Source: Chloroflexota bacterium
GTDB taxonomy: Bacteria; Chloroflexota; Dehalococcoidia; GIF9; UBA5629
DNA length: 19,341 bases
NCBI GenBank assembly: GCA_026389675.1
Contig: JAPLHJ010000258.1
Location: 1-19,341 of the forward strand
Direction: 5' to 3'
In this document: piece after piece, positions 1 through 8,111 of the stretch
Layout of the letters: each line of letters opens with the position of its first letter
How positions within the stretch are numbered: the stretch's first letter is position 1
Program-made: the position numbers and the translations under genes
Notes under the pieces: model-generated
The model's input: only the letters and a program-made list of their open reading frames with translations
What the model was told of the DNA's origin: nothing
Databases searched by the model: none

Positions 1-992
1 AGATAGTTCAGCTTCTTGGATTCCTCCGCCGAGGCTACATAATGCAATCCACGGAAGCCGAAAGGATCCTTCTGAGTCCTGAGGAATTCTGCAGTTTCGG
101 AATCGTAGCACTCGGGGTGAACGCGAAAGATATCGGTAGCATCAATAGCCAGGGGGCTATCTACATAAACAGGGATGTCTGGGATACTGTGCGACAGCTT
201 CAGTTGATTCAGGTAATATATCAACTCCTGTGTCCTTTCCAGTGCAAAAGACGGTACGATAAGCTTCCCGCCTGCTGTAACCGTTTCGTTTATCACGCGG
301 GCCAGCTTGTCCATGACATTGTTTATATCGGCATGCAGCCTGTCGCCGTAGGTGCTCTCAATAATAAGCACGTCGGAATCAGTTACTACGTACGGGTCAC
401 GGATTATCGGCATGTTGTTGCGTCCCAGGTCGCCGGTGAAGCAAACTGATAACCTCCGCCCGCTGTCCTCTATATTCAGCATGGTGATGGCGGAACCGAG
501 TATATGGCCTGCATCGTGGAAAACAACATGGATATTGTCGGCCAGGTTAAAGGGATGCTCGTAGGAGCAACCGCGCAATAATTTAAGTGTGGGAGGGACG
601 GCTGATTTTCTGTAAAGCGGCTCTACGGCAGGTTCATTATGCCTGCGCCGGACCTTGTTGACGTAGTCGATGTCCCCTTCCTGTATATTGGCCGAGTCAG
701 TCAGCATGATATTGGCCAGGTCAAGTGTGGCAGATGTACAGTGGACATCACCTTTATAACCCGACCTGACCAGGTTCGGTAAATCACCGAGGTGGTCCAT
801 ATGCGCGTGGGAGATGATAACGGCGTTCAGCGATTTCGGATCAAAGGCGAAATTCAGATTGCGCTCATAGGTGTCTGCCCTGCGCCCTTGGAAAAGCCCG
901 CAATCCAGCAATATGCGGTAGCTATTGATATCCAGCAGGTGCCTTGAACCCGTCACCGTGCGCGCCGCGCCATGGAATGTGAGGTTAATCAA
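1..992 (-). CDS. MBL-fold/beta-CASP ribonuclease, C-terminus beyond window
   Basis: Partial gene reading in from the left edge; about 330 N-terminal residues are visible. Family members of this type (CPSF73/Ysh1-like, roughly 450-540 residues) are zinc-dependent RNA endo- or exonucleases in the cytoplasm. Visible motifs are an N-terminal GAARTVTGS strand, the metal-binding HAHMDH at residues 62-67, a later DAGHILGSA (third motif), FTGDLGR (fourth motif) and ESTYGDR, which opens the beta-CASP insert. The start is TTG at 990-992, with AGGAGG four bases upstream; no ATG fits the conserved N-terminus. The start overlaps the last 8 bases of the LOG-family gene upstream, so translation is probably coupled. 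The remaining beta-CASP histidine motifs lie outside the window. The exact RNA substrate cannot be told from sequence. Confidence 0.9.
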   Translation of the reverse strand, partial: MINLTFHGAARTVTGSRHLLDINSYRILLDCGLFQGRRADTYERNLNFAFDPKSLNAVIISHAHMDHLGDLPNLVRSGYKGDVHCTSATLDLANIMLTDSANIQEGDIDYVNKVRRRHNEPAVEPLYRKSAVPPTLKLLRGCSYEHPFNLADNIHVVFHDAGHILGSAITMLNIEDSGRRLSVCFTGDLGRNNMPIIRDPYVVTDSDVLIIESTYGDRLHADINNVMDKLARVINETVTAGGKLIVPSFALERTQELIYYLNQLKLSHSIPDIPVYVDSPLAIDATDIFRVHPECYDSETAEFLRTQKDPFGFRGLHYVASAEESKKLNY

Positions 993-1665
993 TTGCCCTC
1001 CTGCCCACAATGGCCTGCCTTAGATACCAGCTGCTGACGATGTCTTGGACATCCTCGGGCTGGTCGGATATCCTTAACAGGTGCAGGTCCTCTTCAGAAA
1101 TATAGCCGGGCTGCAATACGGTGCTCTGCAGCCAATCGAGTAGCCCTCGCCAGAAAGCGGAGTTAAAGAGTATTACCGGGAAAGGCTTGATCTTTTTGGT
1201 CTGTATGAGTGTAAGTACCTCGGTCATTTCATCCAGCGTGCCCAGGCCGCCCGGCATGATGACAAATGCTGAAGCGTATTTAACCAGCATCACCTTCCGC
1301 ACAAAAAAGTGGTTGAAAGAAATGGTGAGATTTGAGTAGATATTGCTTTTTTGTTCTTGGGGAAGCTCTATGTTAAGACCGATTGATTTAACCCCGGCTT
1401 CACTGGCGCCGAGGTTGGCCGCTTCCATCATTCCCGGCCCGCCGCCGGTTACTATATTGAATCCTTGCTTGCCCAGCAGACTGGCTATCTGCCTGGCATT
1501 CTGGTAATCGGCCTGCTCGGGAGTAGCCACGGCCGACCCGTAAATCGTGACTGCCGGCTCAATCGCTGAGAGCTTGTCAAAACCTTCCACCAGTTCGCCG
1601 ATATACCTGAATAAACGCCAGGATTCTTCTTTTTCTAAGGCATTGATTTCATATCTTTCGGGCAT
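985..1665 (-). CDS. LOG family protein (TIGR00730-type nucleoside monophosphate phosphoribohydrolase)
   Basis: A 226-residue Rossmann-fold protein of the lysine-decarboxylase-like/LOG family. Characterised members hydrolyse nucleoside 5'-monophosphates to base plus ribose 5-phosphate, including cytokinin ribotides. The hallmarks are GGGPGMMEA at residues 74-82 and PGGLGTLDE at 138-146, the PGGxGTxxE motif that holds the catalytic glutamate. An in-frame TTG lies seven codons further upstream, but I chose the ATG at 1663-1665 because AGAGGGG sits six bases before it. Its end overlaps the start of the beta-CASP nuclease gene by 8 bases. It follows sbcC after about 90 bases. The family is clear; the physiological substrate is not, and old annotations as lysine decarboxylase should be ignored. 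Confidence 0.9.
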   Translation of the reverse strand: MPERYEINALEKEESWRLFRYIGELVEGFDKLSAIEPAVTIYGSAVATPEQADYQNARQIASLLGKQGFNIVTGGGPGMMEAANLGASEAGVKSIGLNIELPQEQKSNIYSNLTISFNHFFVRKVMLVKYASAFVIMPGGLGTLDEMTEVLTLIQTKKIKPFPVILFNSAFWRGLLDWLQSTVLQPGYISEEDLHLLRISDQPEDVQDIVSSWYLRQAIVGRRAID

Positions 1666-1685
1666 ATAGCACCCCTCTTGCAGCA

Positions 1686-1691
1686 ATTATA
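1686..1691 (-). promoter_or_regulatory. candidate -10 box for the LOG/beta-CASP gene pair
   Basis: A perfect TATAAT on the minus strand lies in the sbcC-LOG gap, 20 bases before the LOG start codon. No good -35 hexamer is found at 16-18 bases; TTCTCT at 19 is poor. If real, it would let the two downstream genes be expressed independently of sbcC. It rests on one hexamer only. Confidence 0.35.
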
Positions 1692-1756
1692 CACCATGAT
1701 TAGCACCTGGAGAGAACGCCGTTCCGGAAAGCGAAAATATCCTGCCCTGTTGATAA

Positions 1757-2254
1757 TCATTGATCCAATGTGATCATCGAGCCTTCGGCTGTCTTGGTGA
1801 TATTGATGAGGACAGGGAACCTTTCCTTTATCTCATCAAGATGGGTGATGACAAAGACCTTCTCAAAATCGTCCTGGATGGAATGTATCGCCTCAACTAA
1901 TTTTTCAACGCCCGCGTTATCCTGTGTGCCGAATCCCTCATCGATAATCAGTATGGGCATTGAGGCGCCCGCCCTTCTCACCAGCAGGCGGGAGATAGCT
2001 ATGCGGAGCGCCAGGTCTATCCTGAAAGCCTCTCCGCCACTGTACATTTCGTAGCTGCGGGTACCTAACTCGTCTGCGATTTTTATATCCAGGGTTTCCA
2101 CTACGGAGCCTTTCTTGGTGTCCTTCAGTGGTTCCAGCGAAATGGACATCCGGTTGTCTGTCATTTTCCCGAGGAGGAGATTTGCTTCATTTTCAATTTC
2201 CGGCAGCGTGTCCTCTATACATTTTGCCGAGGAGTAGATTGGCTTCGTTTTCAA
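1757..2254 (-). pseudogene. sbcC: SbcC/Rad50 C-terminal ATPase half, frameshifted from the N-terminal half
   Basis: This frame carries the C-terminal ATPase lobe of SbcC/Rad50: the ABC signature YSGGEAFRID, Walker B PILIIDEGFG and the switch histidine in VITHLDE. Real homology starts where the frame enters the inner repeat copy, at about 2219, with IEDTLPEIENEANLLLGKM. The preceding dozen residues, from a TTG at 2252-2254, are the other repeat copy read in the wrong frame and look meaningless. About 134 residues follow the repeat. Joined to the upstream half they would restore an SbcC of about 855 residues, a normal length for the family. No convincing independent ribosome site was seen, so this half is probably not made as a separate working protein. 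The gap of about 90 bases to the LOG gene suggests a former operon. Confidence 0.85.
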
Positions 2255-2277
2255 TTTCCGGTAGCGTTTCCTCTATT
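2162..2277. repeat. 58-bp imperfect tandem direct repeat breaking sbcC
   Basis: Two head-to-tail copies, 2162-2219 and 2220-2277, match at 51 of 58 positions. Since 58 is not a multiple of three, the second copy throws sbcC out of frame. The mismatches fall at repeat positions 7, 16, 22, 28, 43, 49 and 58. Every interval is a multiple of three, and each mismatch is a third codon position of the sbcC frame. Six are synonymous and one changes Glu to Asp. Similarity stops exactly at the junction on both sides. Confidence 0.95.
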
Positions 2278-4382
2278 ATCAGCGCCTCGATACCACGCTT
2301 GCTGAATATCTTGACCAGTTCCGTATAGATGCCCTCGGCCTCTTTGCAGTTGCGCAGTAGCGTTTGTTTGGCATTTTTCTCGGCAGCAAAATCATCAAGC
2401 TGCTTTATCTGTTCGCTTAGCTCCGCGAGTTTGTCCCTGATGGTCCTCTCTTTATTATTGAAGGTGGATAGTTGAGCGTCGAGCGTGTCTAATTGTGCTG
2501 AGATTTGCGGCAGCGTGGCTAACTCGTTCCGGATCTGGCTGCCCTGGTTTGTCAGGTTTGTTAGCTCTTCCTTTATGAGTGCGATGGCCTTGACAGAGTC
2601 CTCTTTTATCTTTGCCTGTGATTCATTTTGCAGCCTGGCCTCCGTCAGGGCCGTATTTAACTTTTCGAAACTCTGAAGCCTTACCCTGTCGTGGCTTATC
2701 CTGGTGTGGGTCGCAGGATCATAGGCCAGTTCTTTAAGTTCCCTGTCGATGGCCGCAACCTCTTGTTGCTCTTCCCGGGCGTAATCCCTGCTTTGTAACC
2801 TGGCGTTCAAATCCTGCATGGTGATTCTTCTGGTTGCTAATTCAGTTGAGATTGAATTTATCTCAGATATATCCTTCTCTATTATGGCCAATTGCCGCTT
2901 GTTTTCATCCCTTGCCGCTTTATGGGAGCTTTCTTTCTGCCGTGTTTCCTTCTCCATTCTACCGAGAGCCGTCTTGCTCTCGGCTATTCTGTTTGAGTTC
3001 TCCCTCGCCTGGGATAATTTCTGTTGCAAATCAATTGTCAATTTATCTTTTATCCGCTGGCATCCGTCAGGGCCAAGCTCCGATTCACACAAGGGGCAGG
3101 CTGCGCCCGCATGCGACATCATCTCAATTTTCTCTTTTATCTCCTGTATGGCGGCGGCAAGTTCCGAATTAAGTGCCGACAGGCTACCGATATCAGAATT
3201 CAGCTTGTTTATCTGTTTGTTGGCGGCCTCCAATTGCAGCTCAGCTCCTTTTAATTCTTCCTGTTGCTGGAGCAACTCAGCACGTTTATCCCGTAACTGA
3301 GGTAGCCTGCCGGACTTATTTTCAAGCTCGGCAACACGCATGGAAACCAGCTTGAATTCATTGGCATAAGTGTTTTGGGCGGCCGTTATCAACGACTCAA
3401 GCTTATTTCTGCGATTTGACAAGGAATTGGCTTTTTTCAAATTCTCGTTGAATTTCTCTTCCGCGATCGTAGTTTCACGGAATTGACTGTAACCCTGCTC
3501 GATTTGCGCCCCGTCAGCGAGGACTTGTTGGTAGCGTTCAATATTGCTGACCGATGAGTCCAGTTGCTTTTGCTGGGCAGCCTGGTCTTTTTGGCGCAGG
3601 GCAACCTGCCGGGTAAGTAAATCCAGTTGTTCTTTGCGGGCGGTGAGAGAATCCTTTTTCCGCCGGAGTCCGGAAGCCTCAGTCTCCACCACCTTTTTTG
3701 TCTGAATCAGCAAATTGAGTTCATCAAGCAGGTTGTTACGGGTGCTGTCATGCTGAGGCCTTTCCGAGATCTTGGACTGAAGCGATAAAATATCCCTGTC
3801 GAGGATGGTGGATTCAGATCGATTTTTATCGACGTTGGTCCTGGCCTCCAGTTCTAATTGATCATAAAACGAAAGATCCAATATATTGGCAAGAATCTCT
3901 TTGCGTTCCCCCGGCCTTTTCTTGCTGAATTCATTGGATCTTCCCTGCAGCAGCATGGCGCTGTTGATGAAGGTCGCGTAATCAAGGTGAAGCAGGCTAT
4001 TTATCTTGGCCTGGGTTTCCTTTTTTACGTGTTCTCCAATAGGCTTAAACATATTACCGTTAAATAACTGCAGGTCAAGCATGGTCTGGGGGGCCCTGGT
4101 TGCAGAAGCCTTTGAATATTTGCGGATTATGCGGTATCGGTCAGCAGCGGATAAGAACTCAAGCTCGACCTCCATCTCGCTTTGACCGCTGTAAATAAGG
4201 TCATCATTTTTGCCCCGCGAAGTTTCACCCCATAGTGCCCAGGTTATGGCATCGAATATGCTGGATTTACCACTGCCGTTATCTCCGCACAGGCATGCAA
4301 CGTGAAGACTTTCGAAACTTAGCGGCGCTACATTGTCCCGGTAGCACATGAAGTTTTTGAGTTTAAGTTGAACCGGTATCAA
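2193..4382 (-). pseudogene. sbcC: SbcC/Rad50 N-terminal half with zinc hook, terminated early by frameshift
   Basis: SbcC is the ATPase subunit of the SbcCD (Rad50-Mre11) nuclease, which opens hairpins and processes blocked DNA ends. This 729-residue frame has Walker A GDNGSGKS at residues 33-40, long charged coiled-coil stretches, and the zinc-hook CPLC at 429-432 near the middle of the coil. It then returns to the head with IEETLPEIENEANLLLGKM and runs into eight unrelated residues and a TGA at the repeat junction. Walker B, signature and switch histidine are therefore missing here and lie in another frame downstream. The start is TTG at 4380-4382, five bases after GGAGAG; it gives the family's usual IPVQLKLKNF opening. 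No SbcD/Mre11 gene is adjacent. The rest of the frame is open and looks functional, so the lesion is either recent or an assembly error. Confidence 0.88.
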
Positions 4383-4549
4383 ATCTGCTCTCCGTTACCC
4401 CAACGTATCCGGGGAATTATGCCGAGGTTATCGCCGATAAAATATGCTATGCTTTATTGGTCAGCCTTAATCTAACAGTTGGATCCGGATAGACCATTTT
4501 ACCACAGCATATTCAAAGTTGGTTGAATTGTAGATAACTAAGGGAAGGT

Positions 4550-5881
4550 ATGTTCGAAGCGTTAACAGAAAAACTGAGCAAGGTATTCAGCAGCCTCAGC
4601 AATAAAGGCAGGATAAGCGAAAAAGAGGTTGATGAAGCACTGCGCCAGATACGTTTGGCGTTGCTGGAAGCCGATGTTAATTTCAAAGTTGTAAAGAGCT
4701 TCCTGTCAGCAGTTAGAGAAAAGGCGGTTGATGCTAAAGTCCTGGAGAGCTTAACTCCCGCACAGCAGATTATCAAGATCGTTAATGGGGAGCTTAGCGG
4801 CATTCTCGGCAAAGAGCCGTCTCATTTAAAAGGCTCTGCCAGACAGCCTTCGGTGGTTATGCTGGTGGGGTTACAGGGTGCGGGCAAAACCACCACGGCA
4901 GCCAAGTTGGCTTTGCATCTCAAACAATCGAACCAGAAGACGTTGATGGTTGCCGCCGACACACGGAGGCCAGCGGCTATCGAACAACTGAAGGTACTGG
5001 GCAACCAATTGGATATACCTGTGTACTTTGAAGACAGAGTGGCTGATCCGGTTCAGATCTGCCGCAATTCTATCAGGAGGGCGGAAGAAATTGCTGCATC
5101 CTGGGTTATCATCGATACGCAGGGGCGTTTACACATTGATGAAGTATTAATGAAGGAGTTGGTGGATATAAAGAAGGCAGTTGCCCCGGCTGAGATACTG
5201 CTGGTAGCTGATGCAATGACAGGTCAGGACGCTGTCAATATAGCCGCTGAATTTAATAAGGCGCTTGGAATAAGCGGGCTCATCTTAACCAAGATGGATG
5301 GCGATGCCCGTGGAGGCGCAGCACTTTCCATAAAATATGTGACCGGTGTGCCGATTAAATATTTTGGGGTGGGAGAAAAAGCCTCTGCGCTGGAGGTTTT
5401 TTACCCGGAAAGGCTGGCGTCGCGCATACTTGGCATGGGTGACGTGCTTACACTGATTGAAAAGGCAGAGAAGACATTCGATAAGCAAAATTTGGAAAAG
5501 CTTGAGTCGAAATTGCGGAAGTCGGAATTTGACCTGGACGACCTGCTTGAGCAGATGAGGCAAATAAAGAAGATGGGCAGCTTCACGCAATTAGTCGATA
5601 TGATACCCGGATTTTCCAAGCTGACCAAGGGCATATCGGATAAGGAAAGCCTTGACCGCACACGTAAAATCGAGGCCATAATTTTGTCTATGACAGGCGA
5701 AGAGAGAAGGCATCCGGAACTGATTAATGGCAGCAGGAAAAAGAGAATAGCTAAAGGCAGTGGGACTACCCCGGGTGATATCAACCAGGTGCTTAACCAG
5801 TTCTACAATATTCAAAAAATGACGAAGATGATGGCCAAAGGCAAGCTGCCCAAGAATATGCCCAACCTATTGGGCCGCTGA
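4550..5881 (+). CDS. ffh: Signal recognition particle protein Ffh (SRP54 GTPase)
   Basis: A 443-residue cytoplasmic GTPase that binds signal peptides and 4.5S/SRP RNA and docks with FtsY for co-translational membrane targeting. The order is the helical N domain (about 1-90), the G domain with P-loop GLQGAGKT at 107-114, DTRRPAAIEQL, the G3 loop DTQGR at 189-193 and TKMDGD from 247, then the methionine-rich M domain (about 310-443). In the M domain, GEERRHPELINGSRKKRIAKGSG is followed by a helix with NQFYNIQKMTKMM. The G3 loop is normally DTAGR, so glutamine at 191 is odd. The ATG start is preceded by AAGGGAAGG. It stands alone, divergent from sbcC and converging on the small membrane-protein gene with only 8 bases between the two stop codons. 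Length and domains are complete. Confidence 0.97.
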   Translation: MFEALTEKLSKVFSSLSNKGRISEKEVDEALRQIRLALLEADVNFKVVKSFLSAVREKAVDAKVLESLTPAQQIIKIVNGELSGILGKEPSHLKGSARQPSVVMLVGLQGAGKTTTAAKLALHLKQSNQKTLMVAADTRRPAAIEQLKVLGNQLDIPVYFEDRVADPVQICRNSIRRAEEIAASWVIIDTQGRLHIDEVLMKELVDIKKAVAPAEILLVADAMTGQDAVNIAAEFNKALGISGLILTKMDGDARGGAALSIKYVTGVPIKYFGVGEKASALEVFYPERLASRILGMGDVLTLIEKAEKTFDKQNLEKLESKLRKSEFDLDDLLEQMRQIKKMGSFTQLVDMIPGFSKLTKGISDKESLDRTRKIEAIILSMTGEERRHPELINGSRKKRIAKGSGTTPGDINQVLNQFYNIQKMTKMMAKGKLPKNMPNLLGR

Positions 5882-5889
5882 AAGCGCAG

Positions 5890-6498
5890 CTATTTATTTA
5901 CCTTGGTGGTTCCCGCCAGCTTTAGCTGGCCTTCGCTGATGGTGATTTCCTTTAAATCAGAGTGCAGTTCTTCCATCGGGGCATTCAATAGGATCATTAT
6001 GTTGACAAGATCCTGTATTCCCTCGTCAAAGCCTTGCGGCACGGGCACCTTGCCCAGGTAAAAATCCTTAATGATGAATTTTGGTTTACCGTTCTCTATA
6101 TCAAGGGTCCCGATTACCGCCGTTTTCACCGGGGCGGCAGGGAAGCTCCACGCATTGTAGACCACGAGATAGCCGTCATTGAAATTTACCAGCATTTCCT
6201 TAGCTGGCAAAGTGCCTTCCGCCAGGGCCATTACTATGAGTGAATTAATTTCTTCTTCAGTTATCGTAAGCTCCATATTTTTGGCCGGTTGGCTGCTGTC
6301 AATGGCTGCTGCTTCCTTTTTCAGTTCGCTGAGTTTATTATTCAGGCTGTCAACAGATTCAGCTGACAGGACAACGGGATGCATGCTCGAGCGTATATCC
6401 GGGGTCAGTAGCGCCAGTACGTAACCCACCAGCAGCGCAATAATGGCTAACACAGCCAGCGCGCCCATAAATATCAAAAATCCCTTAAGGATTCCCAT
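5890..6498 (-). CDS. Membrane-anchored protein of unknown function next to rpoD
   Basis: A 202-residue protein with one N-terminal membrane helix (about residues 7-31, a run of Leu/Ile/Ala/Val/Gly) and a soluble domain that would sit outside the membrane. An in-frame GTG lies six codons upstream, but AGGAGG placed six bases before the ATG at 6496-6498 settles the start. The soluble part contains ITEEEINSLI and a later GKVPVPQGF. This build of a short anchor, a TEEEINSL-type motif and alternating strands recalls YpmS/DUF2140-like proteins, but the similarity is weak and I do not assign a function. It begins 26 bases after the rpoD stop codon and is probably the last gene of the dgt-dnaG-rpoD transcript. 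Its stop codon faces that of ffh. Confidence 0.75.
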   Translation of the reverse strand: MGILKGFLIFMGALAVLAIIALLVGYVLALLTPDIRSSMHPVVLSAESVDSLNNKLSELKKEAAAIDSSQPAKNMELTITEEEINSLIVMALAEGTLPAKEMLVNFNDGYLVVYNAWSFPAAPVKTAVIGTLDIENGKPKFIIKDFYLGKVPVPQGFDEGIQDLVNIMILLNAPMEELHSDLKEITISEGQLKLAGTTKVNK

Positions 6499-6524
6499 TA
6501 ATTTCCTCCTTAACACGAGTGAAA

Positions 6525-8111
6525 CTATTCGAGATAGTCTTTTAGCTTGCGGCTCCTGCTGGGATGGCGCAATTTGCGCAGGGCTTTGGCCTCAATCTGC
6601 CGGATCCTCTCGCGTGTGACATTGAATTCTTTACCCACTTCCTCCAATGTACGGGCCCGGCCATCTTCCAGGCCAAACCTCAATAAAAGCACCTTTCTCT
6701 CACGGTCGGTCAATTCTCCCAGTACTTTATCGAGTTGCGCCTTAAGCAATTCGCGGGAAGCCGCATCAGCGGGTGGAAGATTGGAGCGATCTTCGATGAA
6801 ATCACCCAGGTGGCTATCCTCTTCCTCACCGATGGGCATTTCAAGGGAAATCGGTACCTGCGAAAGCTTCATAATTTCTCGGACTTTGTCTGCCGATATC
6901 TCCATCCCCACGCCGATTTCTTCACAGCTTGGCTCCCTGCCGAATTCCTGGGACAGCTTCCTGTTAACCTTTAGTAACCTGTTGATTGTTTCCACCATAT
7001 GTACGGGGATCCGTATGGTCCTGGCCTGGTCGGCAATTGCCCTGGTGATCGCCTGCCTGATCCACCAGGTGGCGTAGGTGCTGAATTTATACCCCTTACG
7101 GTACTCAAATTTTTCCACGGCACGGACCAGCCCGATGTTACCTTCCTGGATTAAATCAAGTAACGGCATGCCGTGCCCGACATATTTCTTGGCCACACTA
7201 ACCACAAGCCTCAGGTTGGACACTGTCAACTGCTTACTGGCTTCTTTGCCTTCTTTGTCGATAATATCGAATTTATGCTGGAAAGCATGATTATTGTCGT
7301 CAATCTTCGCAGCAAGTTTAACGTCCCCGTTTTTGATAACTATCTGCTTTACCTTATCCCAGGTAGACTTGCCATCGATGATAGAAAAAATCTCCGGATT
7401 GATCATCCTGACATAAATCGAATAATCGACTAACCTCTTCTCAATCTCAGAGTGCTCCAGGGACAATTCCTTGGCAATTTTTTCTACGGTCTCAGGATTG
7501 ATAAATTCGTCGATGGCCTGGTGAAGTTTCTGATTAAGTAATTTCTCCTTGAAACTGGGTTTTTTACCAACATTGAGGTGTTCGGACAATTTATCCAGTA
7601 CCGTGTCGCATTCGCAGAGGTTTTTCAGCGCCTGGATAACAAAATCAGAAGTTGAAGGGAACCTGTTTAAGTTATGACGAAAACGGTCTTTGATATATTC
7701 CATATATTTGTAAGGCTCGATTTTGCTGGCCAATTCCCGCTCAAGTTTGGCATTAAGCAAAGGGTATTTGCCTATCTCGTGCAGGTACATCCGGACAGGG
7801 TCATCAATGGCCTCATGCTCGGTAAGCTCAATCTCAATCCCTACCAGCGGTTTTTCCTCTTCTGCCTCAGGTTTCAGCCACTCTTCAGCGAACTCGGCCG
7901 GAGCTTCGATGTCACTGAACAGCAGTTCTTTTTCGACGTGCGTTATTACAGGGATTTCAGCCTTTGCCCACGGGTCGTGCCGAACCTCAAAGCCTTCCGG
8001 GGCCGGTTTCGCTGCGGCTGCCTCGGTAACGGCCGGTTTAACCGACACTTTTTTTTCGACTTTTACAGGCCGTGCCTTTTTTTTACTAATTGGTTTTGTA
8101 CTTTTTGCCAT
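6525..8111 (-). CDS. rpoD: RNA polymerase primary sigma factor RpoD (sigma-70)
   Basis: A 528-residue housekeeping sigma factor directing RNA polymerase to -10/-35 promoters. Residues 1-100 are rich in Lys, Ala, Pro and Glu and do not clearly resemble region 1.1. Region 1.2 begins at DDPVRMYL (103-110). Regions 2.1-2.4 run from about 294 to 362 and include KFSTYATWWIRQAITRA, the -10 reading helices. Region 3 follows, with the 3.2 finger PISLEMPIGEEEDSHLGDF at about 420-438. Region 4.2 is the helix-turn-helix TLEEVGKEFNVTRERIRQIE at 488-507. About 160 residues separate regions 1.2 and 2.1, a non-conserved insert smaller than that of E. coli sigma-70. The ATG directly abuts the dnaG stop codon (TAAATG), so translation is probably coupled. 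Confidence 0.97.
   Translation of the reverse strand: MAKSTKPISKKKARPVKVEKKVSVKPAVTEAAAAKPAPEGFEVRHDPWAKAEIPVITHVEKELLFSDIEAPAEFAEEWLKPEAEEEKPLVGIEIELTEHEAIDDPVRMYLHEIGKYPLLNAKLERELASKIEPYKYMEYIKDRFRHNLNRFPSTSDFVIQALKNLCECDTVLDKLSEHLNVGKKPSFKEKLLNQKLHQAIDEFINPETVEKIAKELSLEHSEIEKRLVDYSIYVRMINPEIFSIIDGKSTWDKVKQIVIKNGDVKLAAKIDDNNHAFQHKFDIIDKEGKEASKQLTVSNLRLVVSVAKKYVGHGMPLLDLIQEGNIGLVRAVEKFEYRKGYKFSTYATWWIRQAITRAIADQARTIRIPVHMVETINRLLKVNRKLSQEFGREPSCEEIGVGMEISADKVREIMKLSQVPISLEMPIGEEEDSHLGDFIEDRSNLPPADAASRELLKAQLDKVLGELTDRERKVLLLRFGLEDGRARTLEEVGKEFNVTRERIRQIEAKALRKLRHPSRSRKLKDYLE

Noticed and set aside
2193..2254. Programmed ribosomal frameshift joining the two sbcC halves
   Set aside because: There is no slippery run, and a shift here would still insert a second copy of about 19 residues. 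The 58-bp repeat explains the frame change fully.
2818..3300. Open frame of 160 codons on the plus strand inside sbcC
   Set aside because: It is antisense to the coiled-coil and zinc-hook region; Ser/Leu-rich sequence of this kind is the usual shadow of Lys/Glu-rich coding sequence.
4383..4549. Divergent promoters or a small RNA between sbcC and ffh
   Set aside because: TATGCT- and TAAAAT-like hexamers occur, but none has a -35 at proper spacing, and I see no stable fold. A promoter must exist here, but I cannot place it.
5915..5930. GCCAGC-TTTA-GCTGGC hairpin as a terminator between ffh and the converging gene
   Set aside because: It lies inside the coding end of the minus-strand gene and no T run follows on either strand.
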